From positions 1-6,409 of the forward strand of contig USOC01000071.1 of NCBI GenBank assembly GCA_900556245.1: a stretch of 6,409 bases of DNA, read 5' to 3'. The stretch comes from an uncultured Prevotellaceae bacterium (GTDB taxonomy: Bacteria > Bacteroidota > Bacteroidia > Bacteroidales > Muribaculaceae). The position numbers were made by a program, and so were the translations under genes. This document shows positions 1-6,218 of this stretch, piece by piece. A model generated the notes under the pieces. The model was not told the origin of the DNA. It was given only the letters and a program-made list of their open reading frames with translations, and made no database searches. Numbering within the stretch: the first letter of the stretch is position 1; each line of letters opens with the position of its first letter.

Positions 1-2
1 CA

Positions 3-722
3 GGGATGAGATTCAGTCGTTTGATGCGGATTTTTGACCTTGACGAGACGTATAAGGCTTTTCGTACGGATTCCGCCTATCGGGCGGCGTACGGACAGTT
101 CTTGGCCAAGAACCTGTCCATTGAGCCTTTGCTCCGGGTGCTTGGCGAAGATTTTCCGCTGGATTATGCTGAGGCTTCCGAATTGGCTTTGGCGGAGTAT
201 TATGTGCTTGCCGGAATGGATGCAATGGGGTTGCCATACGATCCGTCGCCCTATTTCACCCTTGATGAATATCGAAGCATGTGGTCGATTTTCAATTTCC
301 GCCAATATTTGCTCTATTCGGCTTCTAAGGTTTCGACGCGCCCTGCGGAGATTGCCGCTCCTCTGTTGCAGGATATTGTCATGACTGCAGACAGTGTCTT
401 GACTGGGCGGCTCGACATTGCCGCCAAGCTGCGTTTCGGCCATGCGGGGACGCTGATGCCGCTGATGGCTCTTGTGCAAGCTCCCGGTTGCTACTATCTG
501 ACCAATTATTTTGACACTGTGGCCGAAGAGTGGCAGGACTTCGCGATGTTCCCGATGGCATCCAATCTTCAGATTGTCTTTTTCCGCGGGGAGTCGGGGA
601 GGGTTTATGCCTGTGTCGACTATAACGAACGCCCTCTGCATCTGTTGCCCGGAAATCCGTCGGTCTATGTGCCGTGGGACGACTTGCGCCTGCGCTTTCT
701 TGAGTTGCTGCCGTTGGAATAG
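3..722 (+). CDS. Histidine-type phosphatase (MINPP/phytase-like), C-terminal part, 5' truncated
   Basis: The reading frame is open from base 3 with no upstream stop, so the ATG at 6 is probably internal and the true start lies left of the window. About 239 residues are visible. The first 130 are mainly helical, as in the alpha domain of branch-2 histidine acid phosphatases. The C-terminal part carries the family's second active-site block: KLRFGHAGTLMPLMAL (His codon 441-443), then MFPMASNLQIVFFR, then a closing strand with NERPLHLLPG and YVPWDDLRLRF. Family members remove phosphate from inositol polyphosphates or other phosphomonoesters, usually in the periplasm or outside the cell. The N-terminal RHGxRxP nucleophile motif would lie outside the window. 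Oddity: the usual HAE or HD proton-donor motif reads HAG. The protein ends at a TAG at 720-722. Family assignment is fairly firm; substrate is unknown. No functional link to the downstream sugar genes is evident. Confidence 0.8.
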   Translation, partial: GMRFSRLMRIFDLDETYKAFRTDSAYRAAYGQFLAKNLSIEPLLRVLGEDFPLDYAEASELALAEYYVLAGMDAMGLPYDPSPYFTLDEYRSMWSIFNFRQYLLYSASKVSTRPAEIAAPLLQDIVMTADSVLTGRLDIAAKLRFGHAGTLMPLMALVQAPGCYYLTNYFDTVAEEWQDFAMFPMASNLQIVFFRGESGRVYACVDYNERPLHLLPGNPSVYVPWDDLRLRFLELLPLE

Positions 723-743
723 GGGTTTTGTTACGGGATTGTG

Positions 744-792
744 ACAAAATGACGTGGTTTTTCGTGTTTAATTGACAAAATCCACGATTTGT
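744..792 (+). repeat. Imperfect inverted repeat (possible 3' hairpin of the phosphatase mRNA)
   Basis: CGTGG at 753-757 pairs with CCACG at 782-786. It is extended inward by TTTT with AAAA (one bulged T at 781) and outward by ACAAAAT at 744-750 with ATTTGT at 787-792 (small bulges). It begins 21 nt after the phosphatase stop. No clear T-run follows the outer arm, so it is a weak candidate for a terminator; it could instead protect the mRNA 3' end. TGACAAAAT also occurs as a direct repeat at 742-750 and 773-781. Confidence 0.35.
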
Positions 793-833
793 AGTTAAAT
801 CTTGTTATTTTGGGAAAATATTTTGCCGAAAGT

Positions 834-864
834 ATTGCTATGTGGAAAAATAGTTATACTTTTG
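834..864 (+). promoter_or_regulatory. Bacteroidota-type promoter P1 in the intergenic gap
   Basis: ATTG at 834-837 (-33 element) lies 19 nt before TACTTTTG at 857-864, a full match to the TAnnTTTG -7 element. Transcription would start near 870-872. No gene of normal size follows on this strand: the first ATG (877) opens only a 14-codon frame closed by TAA at 919-921, followed by a run of seven T (928-934) behind a weak G.U-rich hairpin. The product may be a short leader or small RNA, or the transcript may run on to the terminator at 1115-1144. Confidence 0.55.
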
Positions 865-938
865 TGTAAGTTTTTCATGGTATTAGATTTTAAGGTAGGA
901 AGGTTATTTGTCGGGAGATAAATAATCTTTTTTTGTTT

Positions 939-954
939 TATGTTGTATAACATA
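939..954. repeat. 16-bp inverted repeat upstream of P2 (possible operator)
   Basis: TATGTT at 939-944 and AACATA at 949-954 are perfect inverted arms around a 4-nt centre. The repeat ends 7 nt before the -33 element of promoter P2, a typical place for a regulator site. A 9-bp direct repeat, ATACGAAAT, starts within its right side (952-960) and recurs at 1006-1014 just after the expected P2 start. Which protein, if any, binds is unknown. Confidence 0.3.
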
Positions 955-961
955 CGAAATA

Positions 962-994
962 TTTGAAGCACAACGATATATTTGACTAACTTTG
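962..994 (+). promoter_or_regulatory. Bacteroidota-type promoter P2, driving the putative small RNA
   Basis: TTTG at 962-965 (-33 element) is separated by 21 nt from TAACTTTG at 987-994, a full match to TAnnTTTG. Transcription would begin near base 1001. The region downstream has no credible coding gene on the plus strand but ends in a strong intrinsic terminator, which suggests a short non-coding transcript. Confidence 0.6.
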
Positions 995-1000
995 CGGACA

Positions 1001-1144
1001 ATGAAATACGAAATGTAGTGTTACCATTATTGTCGGATTCCTTAACCGATGATAATGAACTTAAATGAAGTATTTAGTTGTTGTTACAAGTTTAATAGTC
1101 GAATGGAATATGAAAAGAGACGCCGGATGGCGTCTCTTCTTTTT
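1001..1144 (+). ncRNA. Putative intergenic small RNA, about 144 nt
   Basis: This stretch lies between promoter P2 (-7 TAACTTTG at 987-994) and an intrinsic terminator (stem 1115-1138, T-run 1140-1144). Inside it is a 12-bp stem-loop: bases 1025-1036 pair with 1046-1057 around a 9-nt loop AUUCCUUAA. Two of the pairs are G.U wobbles (U1031-G1051 and G1032-U1050) that form only in the plus-strand RNA; on the other strand they would be A.C mismatches, so the structure favours plus-strand transcription. The loop contains UUCCUU, which could pair with purine-rich mRNA sites. The only early frame from the expected start is five codons (ATG at 1001). A longer frame from 1049 runs through the terminator into the antisense of the epimerase and is unlikely to be translated. 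The 3' end overlaps the epimerase stop codon on the other strand. Transcript and ends are inferred. Confidence 0.45.
1111..1144. terminator. Bidirectional intrinsic terminator
   Basis: AAGAGACGCC at 1115-1124 and GGCGTCTCTT at 1129-1138 form a perfect 10-bp stem with a GGAT loop. On the plus strand a C and five T follow (1140-1144), ending the putative small RNA. On the minus strand the stem ends in TTTT and a T-rich tail, directly after the epimerase stop (1143-1145), so it also ends the three-gene minus-strand operon. Confidence 0.85.
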
Positions 1145-2321
1145 ATTGATTGTCTGCGATTTTTTCCAAAGTCTTCCAGCATTGATAGAGGCCTCTCGGC
1201 ACATGGAAACACCCTTTCCACTTGCCTCCTTTTAGCGGAATCAGCACTTCTCCCTGTCGATTCAGATAGCCGAACCATTCGCCGGCTTCACGGTCTTTGA
1301 AATGATTCCAGGTGTATTCATGAACTTTTTCAAACCATTGCCAGCATTCTTCCTTTCCTGTGAGCTGGTAGCCTTTGAGCAGTGAGATAAGAGTCTCGAT
1401 GTGTACCCACCAGAGTTTCTGGTCCCATTCAAGTTCCAGGGGAGGACAGCCTTTTCGATCCATGAAATAGAATATGCCGCCATATTTTTCGTCCCATCCG
1501 TATTCGAGCGTACGCAGTGTGATGTCGGTGGCTTTTTCAATAATGTCTTGGCGGTTAAGTCTGACGCCGAGATCCATGCAAAACCACATTGCCTCGATGG
1601 AGTGTCCCGGGTTCATGTGTCTCCCGTCAAACGTGTCGATAAGTCGGTTGTCGGCAGTGACGTTTTCAACGACCAGACCGAGCTCGGGTCGGTAGAACAC
1701 ATCCAATACCTCGTGCAGGCAGTTGTCGATGGTCTTGTTCAGATAGTCTTGGTCAATCAGATGCTCGATTTCGAGAGCTAGATTACAAAGAATCATGGGT
1801 AAGGCGAAATTTTTCATGTCGCGCGTGCCCGGATGCATTTTGTTCCATTTTCCTTTCGGGTTGTCCGCTTTCGACAGGATGATGTCGAAAGTGCGTTTGG
1901 CGATTTCTGCATATTCCGCATTTCCTGTTGCGAGGCTCAGTTGTCCGAATGCGATAGTGGCAAAAGTATAAGAGAATATATTGTAGGGGTCGACAAGCGG
2001 TTTGCCATCACGCGTCAGCGAGAAATACCAGTTGTAGTTACCGTCGTGTCCGTATTTTTTCAGGAATTAGCCCCCTTGTATGGCGCAGTCGAGCCATTTC
2101 CGGTTTTTCTCCAGTCTGTTGTAGAGCATGGAGAACAGCCATACTTGTCTTCCTTGAAGCCAGATGAATTTGTCGGTGTCGTATACGTTTCCTTGTCGGT
2201 CCAGACAGGTGAAGTATCCGCCGCATTCGGTGTCCTGTGATTTGTCGAGCCAGAACGGGATGACGTTTTCCGTCAGTTCCTTGCGGTATAGCTCGGAGAG
2301 AGCGCTTATATTCTTGTCCAT
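1143..2321 (-). pseudogene. N-acylglucosamine 2-epimerase (AGE/renin-binding-protein family), interrupted by one in-frame TAA
   Basis: The frame runs from ATG at 2321 to TAA at 1143 and would give 392 residues, the usual family size, but codon 85 is TAA (2067-2069). Both sides are in the same frame, so this is a nonsense change and not a frameshift. Family enzymes are cytoplasmic (alpha/alpha)6 barrels that interconvert N-acetylglucosamine and N-acetylmannosamine; relatives act on cellobiose or mannose. The N-terminal part has [10 protein letters not shown] (Arg58), close to the vertebrate renin-binding protein. The C-terminal part has NPGHSIEAMWF (His240), KLWWVHIETL (Glu309) and EWFGYLNRQG...KGCFHVPRG (His373). 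These match the four catalytic positions known in the Anabaena enzyme (about R57, H239, E308, H372). The interrupted site reads IQGG*FLKKY where relatives have GGEFL, so a GAA to TAA change is the simplest cause. It is the last gene of the operon, 2 nt after the transporter stop. It could be a recent pseudogene or a sequencing error; as it stands only 84 residues are made. Confidence 0.85.
2067..2069 (-). other. Premature in-frame stop codon in the epimerase gene
   Basis: TTA on the plus strand reads TAA at codon 85. The next codons in the same frame read FLKKYGHDGNYNWYFSLTRDG and stay open to the natural stop at 1143. One base change (GAA to TAA) explains it. Confidence 0.85.
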
Positions 2322-2323
2322 TT

Positions 2324-3752
2324 TTATAGTGTTTTTGAAGAGTTTCGTTTTTCGTTTTCAATCCATATTTTTTCAATTTTTTCCAAGCTGACTCCTGTCG
2401 TTTCGGGAACGAGGAATCGGATAATCAGGATGTAGGGGACGCACATGGCCGCAAACATCAGGAACGTGCCTGCGGGAGACAATGCGGAAAGCATCCAGGG
2501 GGTCAATTGTCCAATCAGGTAAGTCCCTATCCATAGGGCAAATCCGGCAATCGACATTGCCGTGCCTCTCACGGTTGTCGGGTACATTTCAGAGAGCAGT
2601 ACCCAAATGACTGCGCAAATCGATACCGCACAGCAGAAAATGTAGAACAGAAACAACACGAGCAGCGCAATTGGGGATACCCCATGCTGCGCCCTTTGTG
2701 AAGTATGCGGCTATCATCAGCAGCGATGCTATCATGCCGCTTACGCCGTAATACACGAGTCGTTTCCGTCCAATCTTGTCAATGATAAGCAGGGCAAGTA
2801 CGGATGTAAGCATATTGACGGAGCCTACCAGCACTTGGTAGAATAGCGAGTCACCACTCGAAAGTCCGCTTTGCTGAAAGATTGTAGGCCCATAGTAGAG
2901 CACCGCATTGACCCCCATAAACTGGCCGAGGATGGCGATGGCAACGCCGATTGCCACCGCTTTGAGTACGGCAGGCCGCTTTAGCAGTTGCCATTCGTTT
3001 CCGTCTCGTTTGGCAACCGACGCTTTGATGGAGTCCATTTCGCTTTCTGCTTTTTCACGGTCGAAATAGATGTGTCGCAGAATGCCGAACGCCGCATTCT
3101 CGCGCTTTTTCAGCGTCAGCCATCTTGGCGATTCCGGAATCAGGAAAATCACGGATAGAAAAGTCAGGGCCGGGAGGGCTTCTGCGCCGAGCATGCCACG
3201 CCAATTTTCGGTTCCGAAAATTTGGGCGATTGGCGCAATGGGCGATTCAGAGGCAAAGGGGGCGAATTGTAGCAGTCCGTAGTTGGCCAGATATGCGCCG
3301 AGAAATCCGACTGTGATGGCCAGTTGGTAGGACGAAACCAGTCGTCCGCGGTAGTCGGCAATCGCAATTTCCGAAATGTAGAGTGGTGAGATGATTGACA
3401 CCACGCCGATTCCGACCCCTCCAATGATTCTGTATGCCACGAGTTGGGAGAAGTCGGGAGCAAAGGCGCATCCGATGGCGGAGACGGAGAACAGAACCGC
3501 CGAAAGAATCATCGTTTTTTTCCGGCCTGCGCGGTCACTGATGATGCCGGCGCATGCTACGCCCAGAATGCTTCCCGCCAAAGCGCATCCGACGTACCAG
3601 CCTTGTTGTAGAACGTCAAGGTTGAACTGTCGCGTAACTTGGTCGATTGTTCCTGAAATCACAGCCGTGTCATAGCCATACAGGAATCCGCCTATGGCGG
3701 CGACAAAAGCGAGAAATGTGGCGTATCGTAGATTGCTTTTATTCGTTCCCAT
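2324..3752 (-). pseudogene. Sugar-porter MFS transporter (XylE-like), split by a 1-nt frameshift
   Basis: The ATG at 3752 opens 387 codons ending in a false tail (stop at 2589). The true C-terminus continues in another frame to TAA at 2324. Removing one C from the CCCC run (GGGG at 2673-2676 on the plus strand) restores GIPIALLVLFLFYIF and a 475-residue protein, normal for sugar porters. Motifs in order: GFLYGYDTAVISG in TM1, SDRAGRKKTM between TM2 and TM3, RIIGGVGIGVVSIISPLYISEIA, PESPRWL before the central loop, QFMGVNAVLYYGPTIF in TM7, DKIGRKRLVYYG between TM8 and TM9, and PETTGVSLEKIEKIW at the end. Proteins of this type import monosaccharides through the inner membrane, usually with protons. 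The frameshift falls at about residue 360, so the last TM helices are lost unless the insertion is a sequencing error. The start lies 1 nt after the DUF4434 stop (TGA T ATG), suggesting coupled translation. The substrate is not readable; the neighbouring epimerase hints at an N-acetylhexosamine, hexose or disaccharide. Confidence 0.87.
2673..2676 (-). other. Frameshift site in the MFS transporter gene
   Basis: Four G on the plus strand (CCCC in the gene). Three would join the two well-conserved reading frames exactly. Upstream the frame encodes AAYFTKGAAWGIP; downstream, after correction, it encodes IALLVLFLFYIFCCAVSIC, a plausible TM helix. Confidence 0.8.
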
Positions 3753-3753
3753 A

Positions 3754-4815
3754 TCAGATGTTGAAATATTCTTTATATCGGTTGTAGAGATGTCTGGCTT
3801 GCATGTAGGATGAATTGGGGCTCAAAAAATGAGAAAACTCAAAAGTGATGGCCTTGTCATACCCGGCTCGCTTGGCAGCCTCCAACTTCATCCGTAACTT
3901 GTCAAACTTGATAGGTAAAAAGTCAATGGGCATGTCACGATCACAGGTTTCAGCGTTTGTCCAACATTTCATGCCATACTGGTCGGCCAGCCGTTTGTTT
4001 ACTTCGAAGAACGCATCGAGTTCGTCGTAATCGATGTGGCCGTCCTGGAAAGCGCAGGCGTCGACAACATCGTGGATGCCGGAAAAAATTTCGTCCCATT
4101 CCCGTTCATGCTCCCGGATAGATACGGCGTCGGCTTTCGAGATTTGGGCACTTGCCGCCATAACGGCCTTTTTACCGTCAATCCAAGGCGAAATGAACGT
4201 AGGCAGTCCTCCGGATACTGTTTTGCATTGGTGTCCCAATGTATGGAATGCGTCGATTGCTCCTTTGGTTTTGCGGGAAATTTCGGTGCTGATGTACCAG
4301 CCGCTGAAACTTTTGTGTCTGGAGCCATAATTTTCCCATACTTCGTCTACAACGTGACGGTTATGTTCGATTTCCGCCGTCATGTCTCCCGTGTCCCAAT
4401 ATTTCCCGGAGTCGTACAGCCCGAAATAAAATTTCATGCCGTAGCGGTCGGCCAGGCGGAGAAAAAGGTCGAGCAGGTCTGTGTATGGTTTGTAGCATCC
4501 TTGTCCAATCAGATATTTTGAAGGGTAGGTAATGAATTTGCGATAGCCGCTCCGAATCATAATTACGGTGTCGATGCCGATTGCTTTCATGGCGCGGAAG
4601 TCGGCGTCCCATTCTTTTTCGCCCCAGTTCTGGTGTGGGATGTCGTGTGAGATTTCGTCGATAAATGTGCCCGTAATCGGAAGCGCGGAGAGGTTGTTCC
4701 CTGCGGGGGCTTCGCCGGCAGAAATGTGTTCGGAATCGCCTGCAACGAGATTGCCCGGTAGCATTCCGGCTAATCCTGCTATCGTTGCATTCTTTAAAAA
4801 GATTCTTCTATCCAT
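3754..4815 (-). CDS. Tat-signal DUF4434 family TIM-barrel protein (putative glycoside hydrolase)
   Basis: 353 residues. The start is supported by a twin-arginine signal at the N-terminus, MDRRIFLK, followed by a short hydrophobic stretch (residues 9-25) and a likely cleavage after LVA near residue 25; there is no lipobox Cys, so it should be a soluble periplasmic protein. The mature part opens with PITGTFIDEISHDIPHQNW (residues 46-64), the hallmark start of DUF4434, and continues as an alternating beta/alpha barrel: DTVIMIRSGY, MKFYFGLYDSG, FSGWYISTEIS, DACAFQDG, MKCWTNAET, KAITFEFSHFLSP. Acidic residues at strand ends (Glu178, Asp258, Glu289, Glu326) are the best catalytic candidates, but none is proven. 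The family is often found in polysaccharide-use loci of Bacteroidota and is related to glycoside hydrolase barrels; to my knowledge its substrate is not firmly established. It is first in a minus-strand operon with a sugar transporter (1-nt gap) and an epimerase. It is the only intact gene of the three. Confidence 0.82.
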   Translation of the reverse strand: MDRRIFLKNATIAGLAGMLPGNLVAGDSEHISAGEAPAGNNLSALPITGTFIDEISHDIPHQNWGEKEWDADFRAMKAIGIDTVIMIRSGYRKFITYPSKYLIGQGCYKPYTDLLDLFLRLADRYGMKFYFGLYDSGKYWDTGDMTAEIEHNRHVVDEVWENYGSRHKSFSGWYISTEISRKTKGAIDAFHTLGHQCKTVSGGLPTFISPWIDGKKAVMAASAQISKADAVSIREHEREWDEIFSGIHDVVDACAFQDGHIDYDELDAFFEVNKRLADQYGMKCWTNAETCDRDMPIDFLPIKFDKLRMKLEAAKRAGYDKAITFEFSHFLSPNSSYMQARHLYNRYKEYFNI

Positions 4816-4849
4816 TGCGTATATAAAATTTCAAGGTAGTATGTAGATG

Positions 4850-4880
4850 CAAAAGTAAATAAAATATTTTATACCGCAAT
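4850..4880 (-). promoter_or_regulatory. Promoter of the DUF4434-transporter-epimerase operon
   Basis: On the minus strand, ATTG (4880-4877) is followed after 19 nt by TACTTTTG (4857-4850), a full match to the Bacteroidota -7 element and the same design as intergenic promoter P1. Transcription would start near 4843-4845, giving a leader of about 28 nt before the ATG at 4815. No Shine-Dalgarno sequence is visible; the leader is AT-rich, as usual in this phylum. Confidence 0.65.
4859..4872. promoter_or_regulatory. 14-bp palindrome inside the operon promoter (candidate operator)
   Basis: ATAAAATATTTTAT is a perfect palindrome lying wholly in the spacer between the -33 and -7 elements of the minus-strand promoter. 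A repressor bound here would block polymerase. The adjacent divergent ROK gene is the natural candidate. The all-AT content of the region means a chance palindrome is possible. Confidence 0.35.
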
Positions 4881-4896
4881 AGTTTTGAAAATAATT

Positions 4897-4944
4897 TATT
4901 AAACAAAAGTTTTTTATTAAAAAAATTGTATATTAAAAAATTGT
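4897..4944 (+). repeat. Repeated TATTAAA boxes over the ROK promoter (candidate operator)
   Basis: TATTAAA occurs at 4897-4903, 4915-4921 and 4931-4937. The last two belong to a longer direct repeat, TATT, A6-7, TTGT, at 4915-4929 and 4931-4944, 16 bp apart. The first longer copy supplies the TTG of the likely -33 element and the second fills the spacer, so a protein bound here would affect ROK transcription. Low sequence complexity limits certainty. Confidence 0.3.
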
Positions 4945-4956
4945 TAGCTTACTTTG
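4925..4956 (+). promoter_or_regulatory. Promoter of the ROK regulator gene
   Basis: ATTG at 4925-4928 and TTACTTTG at 4949-4956 (one mismatch to TAnnTTTG) are 20 nt apart. Transcription would start near 4962, leaving a leader of only about 15 nt before the ATG at 4978. Confidence 0.5.
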
Positions 4957-4977
4957 TGGCGATGAATTGAAAAGTTT

Positions 4978-6192
4978 ATGATAACCTCACTTTTGTCAGA
5001 TATAGAAAAAGGCACGAAATCAGCGCTGGTGAAAAAGCAGATCATTTCGTATGTAATCGGCAATGGGGACGCTACCATTACCGACTTGACGAAATCGTTG
5101 GGGCTGAGTGTTCCTACCGTAACCAAGTTTGTGGAGGAAATGACAGCTTCAGGTATTTTGGAGGAACGGGGAAAGCTGGAAACAAACGGCGGTCGTCATC
5201 CGTCGCTCTACGGGCTGAAGTCTGATGCCTGTTACTTTGCGGGAGTCGATATAAAGAACAATGCGGTCAGCATGGGGTTGATTGACTTGTGTGGAGATAT
5301 GGTGGAACAGAGCACGGATGTGCCATATATGTTTGAAAACACGACAGATGGCCTTGATCGGCTTTGCGAGATTATTCGCACGTTTATACGGTCGCTGTCG
5401 GTCGATGCGGACAAAATCATCAATATAAATCTGAATATTTCCGGTCGGGTCAATCCCCGGTCGGGCTACAGCTATAGCCGATTTAATTTCGAGGAGCAGT
5501 CGCTTGCCGACGTTTTGACGCGCAAAATAGGCATTCGCACGTGTATTGAAAACGATACGCGCGCGATGGCGCTCGGAGAATATATGTGCGGCAACTGTGG
5601 TAATGAGCGTAACGTGATATTTGTGAACGTCAGCTGGGGATTGGGGATTGGCATGATAATCGACCGCAAGGTCTATTCCGGGAAGTCGGGTTTTGCCGGG
5701 GAGTTCGGTCATATGGTCACTTGTGACAATGAAGTGATGTGTCATTGCGGGAAAAAGGGATGTCTGGAGACAGAGGCTTCCGGAAGCGCTCTCCATCGCA
5801 AACTGCTGGAACGTCTTGAGGCCGGAGAAAATTCCGTGTTGGCTGGCCAGTATGCGGAAACGGGAGTGATTGCGCTTGATGATATTATCGCAGCCGTCTC
5901 TAAAGAGGATTTGCTCTGTATAGAGCTTGTCGAGGAAGTGGGACAGATGCTTGGCCGTTGGATTGCGGCGCTGATTAATCTGTTCAACCCGGAGAGGGTG
6001 GTCATTGGAGGCGCATTGTCTGCCACCGGCGACTATTTGTTGCAGCCCGTGCGCACCTGTGTGAGACGCTACTCCCTCAATTTGGTGAATGAAGATACGA
6101 AAATCGTACTGTCGCATCTTGGCGACCGAGTCGGCTTGATCGGAGCATGCGTGATAGCCAGAAGCCGGGCGTTTGAGGAGCGGACGGAATAG
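4978..6192 (+). CDS. ROK family transcriptional regulator (NagC/XylR type)
   Basis: 404 residues, the usual size for ROK regulators and longer than ROK kinases (about 300). An in-frame TGA at 4963-4965 fixes ATG 4978 as the start. Residues 15-66 form a winged helix-turn-helix (ATITDLTKSLGLSVPTVTKFVEEM), followed by GKLETNGGRHPSLYGL, which leads into the sugar-binding domain. The ROK core has ENDTRAMALGEY (Asp193, at the position of the kinase catalytic Asp), GLGIGMIIDRKVYSGKSGFAGEFGH and the zinc motif His245...CHCGKKGC (Cys255, Cys257, Cys262). The C-terminal part has NPERVVIGGAL. The phosphate-binding loop, DxGGT in kinases, reads VDIKNNAVSMG here, so it should bind a sugar without phosphorylating it. 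It is divergent from the transporter-epimerase operon and 43 nt upstream of a SusC-like gene in the same direction, so it probably controls one or both. The effector is unknown; an N-acetylhexosamine or its phosphate is a guess from the epimerase. Confidence 0.9.
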   Translation: MITSLLSDIEKGTKSALVKKQIISYVIGNGDATITDLTKSLGLSVPTVTKFVEEMTASGILEERGKLETNGGRHPSLYGLKSDACYFAGVDIKNNAVSMGLIDLCGDMVEQSTDVPYMFENTTDGLDRLCEIIRTFIRSLSVDADKIININLNISGRVNPRSGYSYSRFNFEEQSLADVLTRKIGIRTCIENDTRAMALGEYMCGNCGNERNVIFVNVSWGLGIGMIIDRKVYSGKSGFAGEFGHMVTCDNEVMCHCGKKGCLETEASGSALHRKLLERLEAGENSVLAGQYAETGVIALDDIIAAVSKEDLLCIELVEEVGQMLGRWIAALINLFNPERVVIGGALSATGDYLLQPVRTCVRRYSLNLVNEDTKIVLSHLGDRVGLIGACVIARSRAFEERTE

Positions 6193-6218
6193 CGTGTAAA
6201 AACAGCGAAAACCTACTT

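Noticed and set aside
795..1001. 68-codon minus-strand frame in the AT-rich gap
   Set aside because: It is opposite two good plus-strand promoters, has biased Lys/Asn/Ile composition from AT-rich DNA, and matches no family.
1049..1300. 83-codon plus-strand frame starting in the intergenic gap
   Set aside because: It runs through the terminator hairpin and into the antisense of the epimerase 3' end; the sequence is low in domain-like character.
1401..1781. 126-codon plus-strand frame opposite the epimerase
   Set aside because: It is a shadow of the epimerase coding frame, whose catalytic motifs are read on the minus strand.
2673..2676. Programmed frameshifting as an explanation for the split transporter
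   Set aside because: The CCCC run is short, there is no obvious slippery heptamer, and sugar porters are not known to use recoding; a simple one-base insertion is more likely.
4036..4521. 161-codon plus-strand frame opposite the DUF4434 gene
   Set aside because: It is antisense to an intact gene with a Tat signal and family motifs; no independent support.
5149..6117. 322-codon open frame on the minus strand opposite the ROK gene
   Set aside because: It is antisense to a gene with clear ROK motifs, shows no recognisable domain, and has no promoter or start context of its own.
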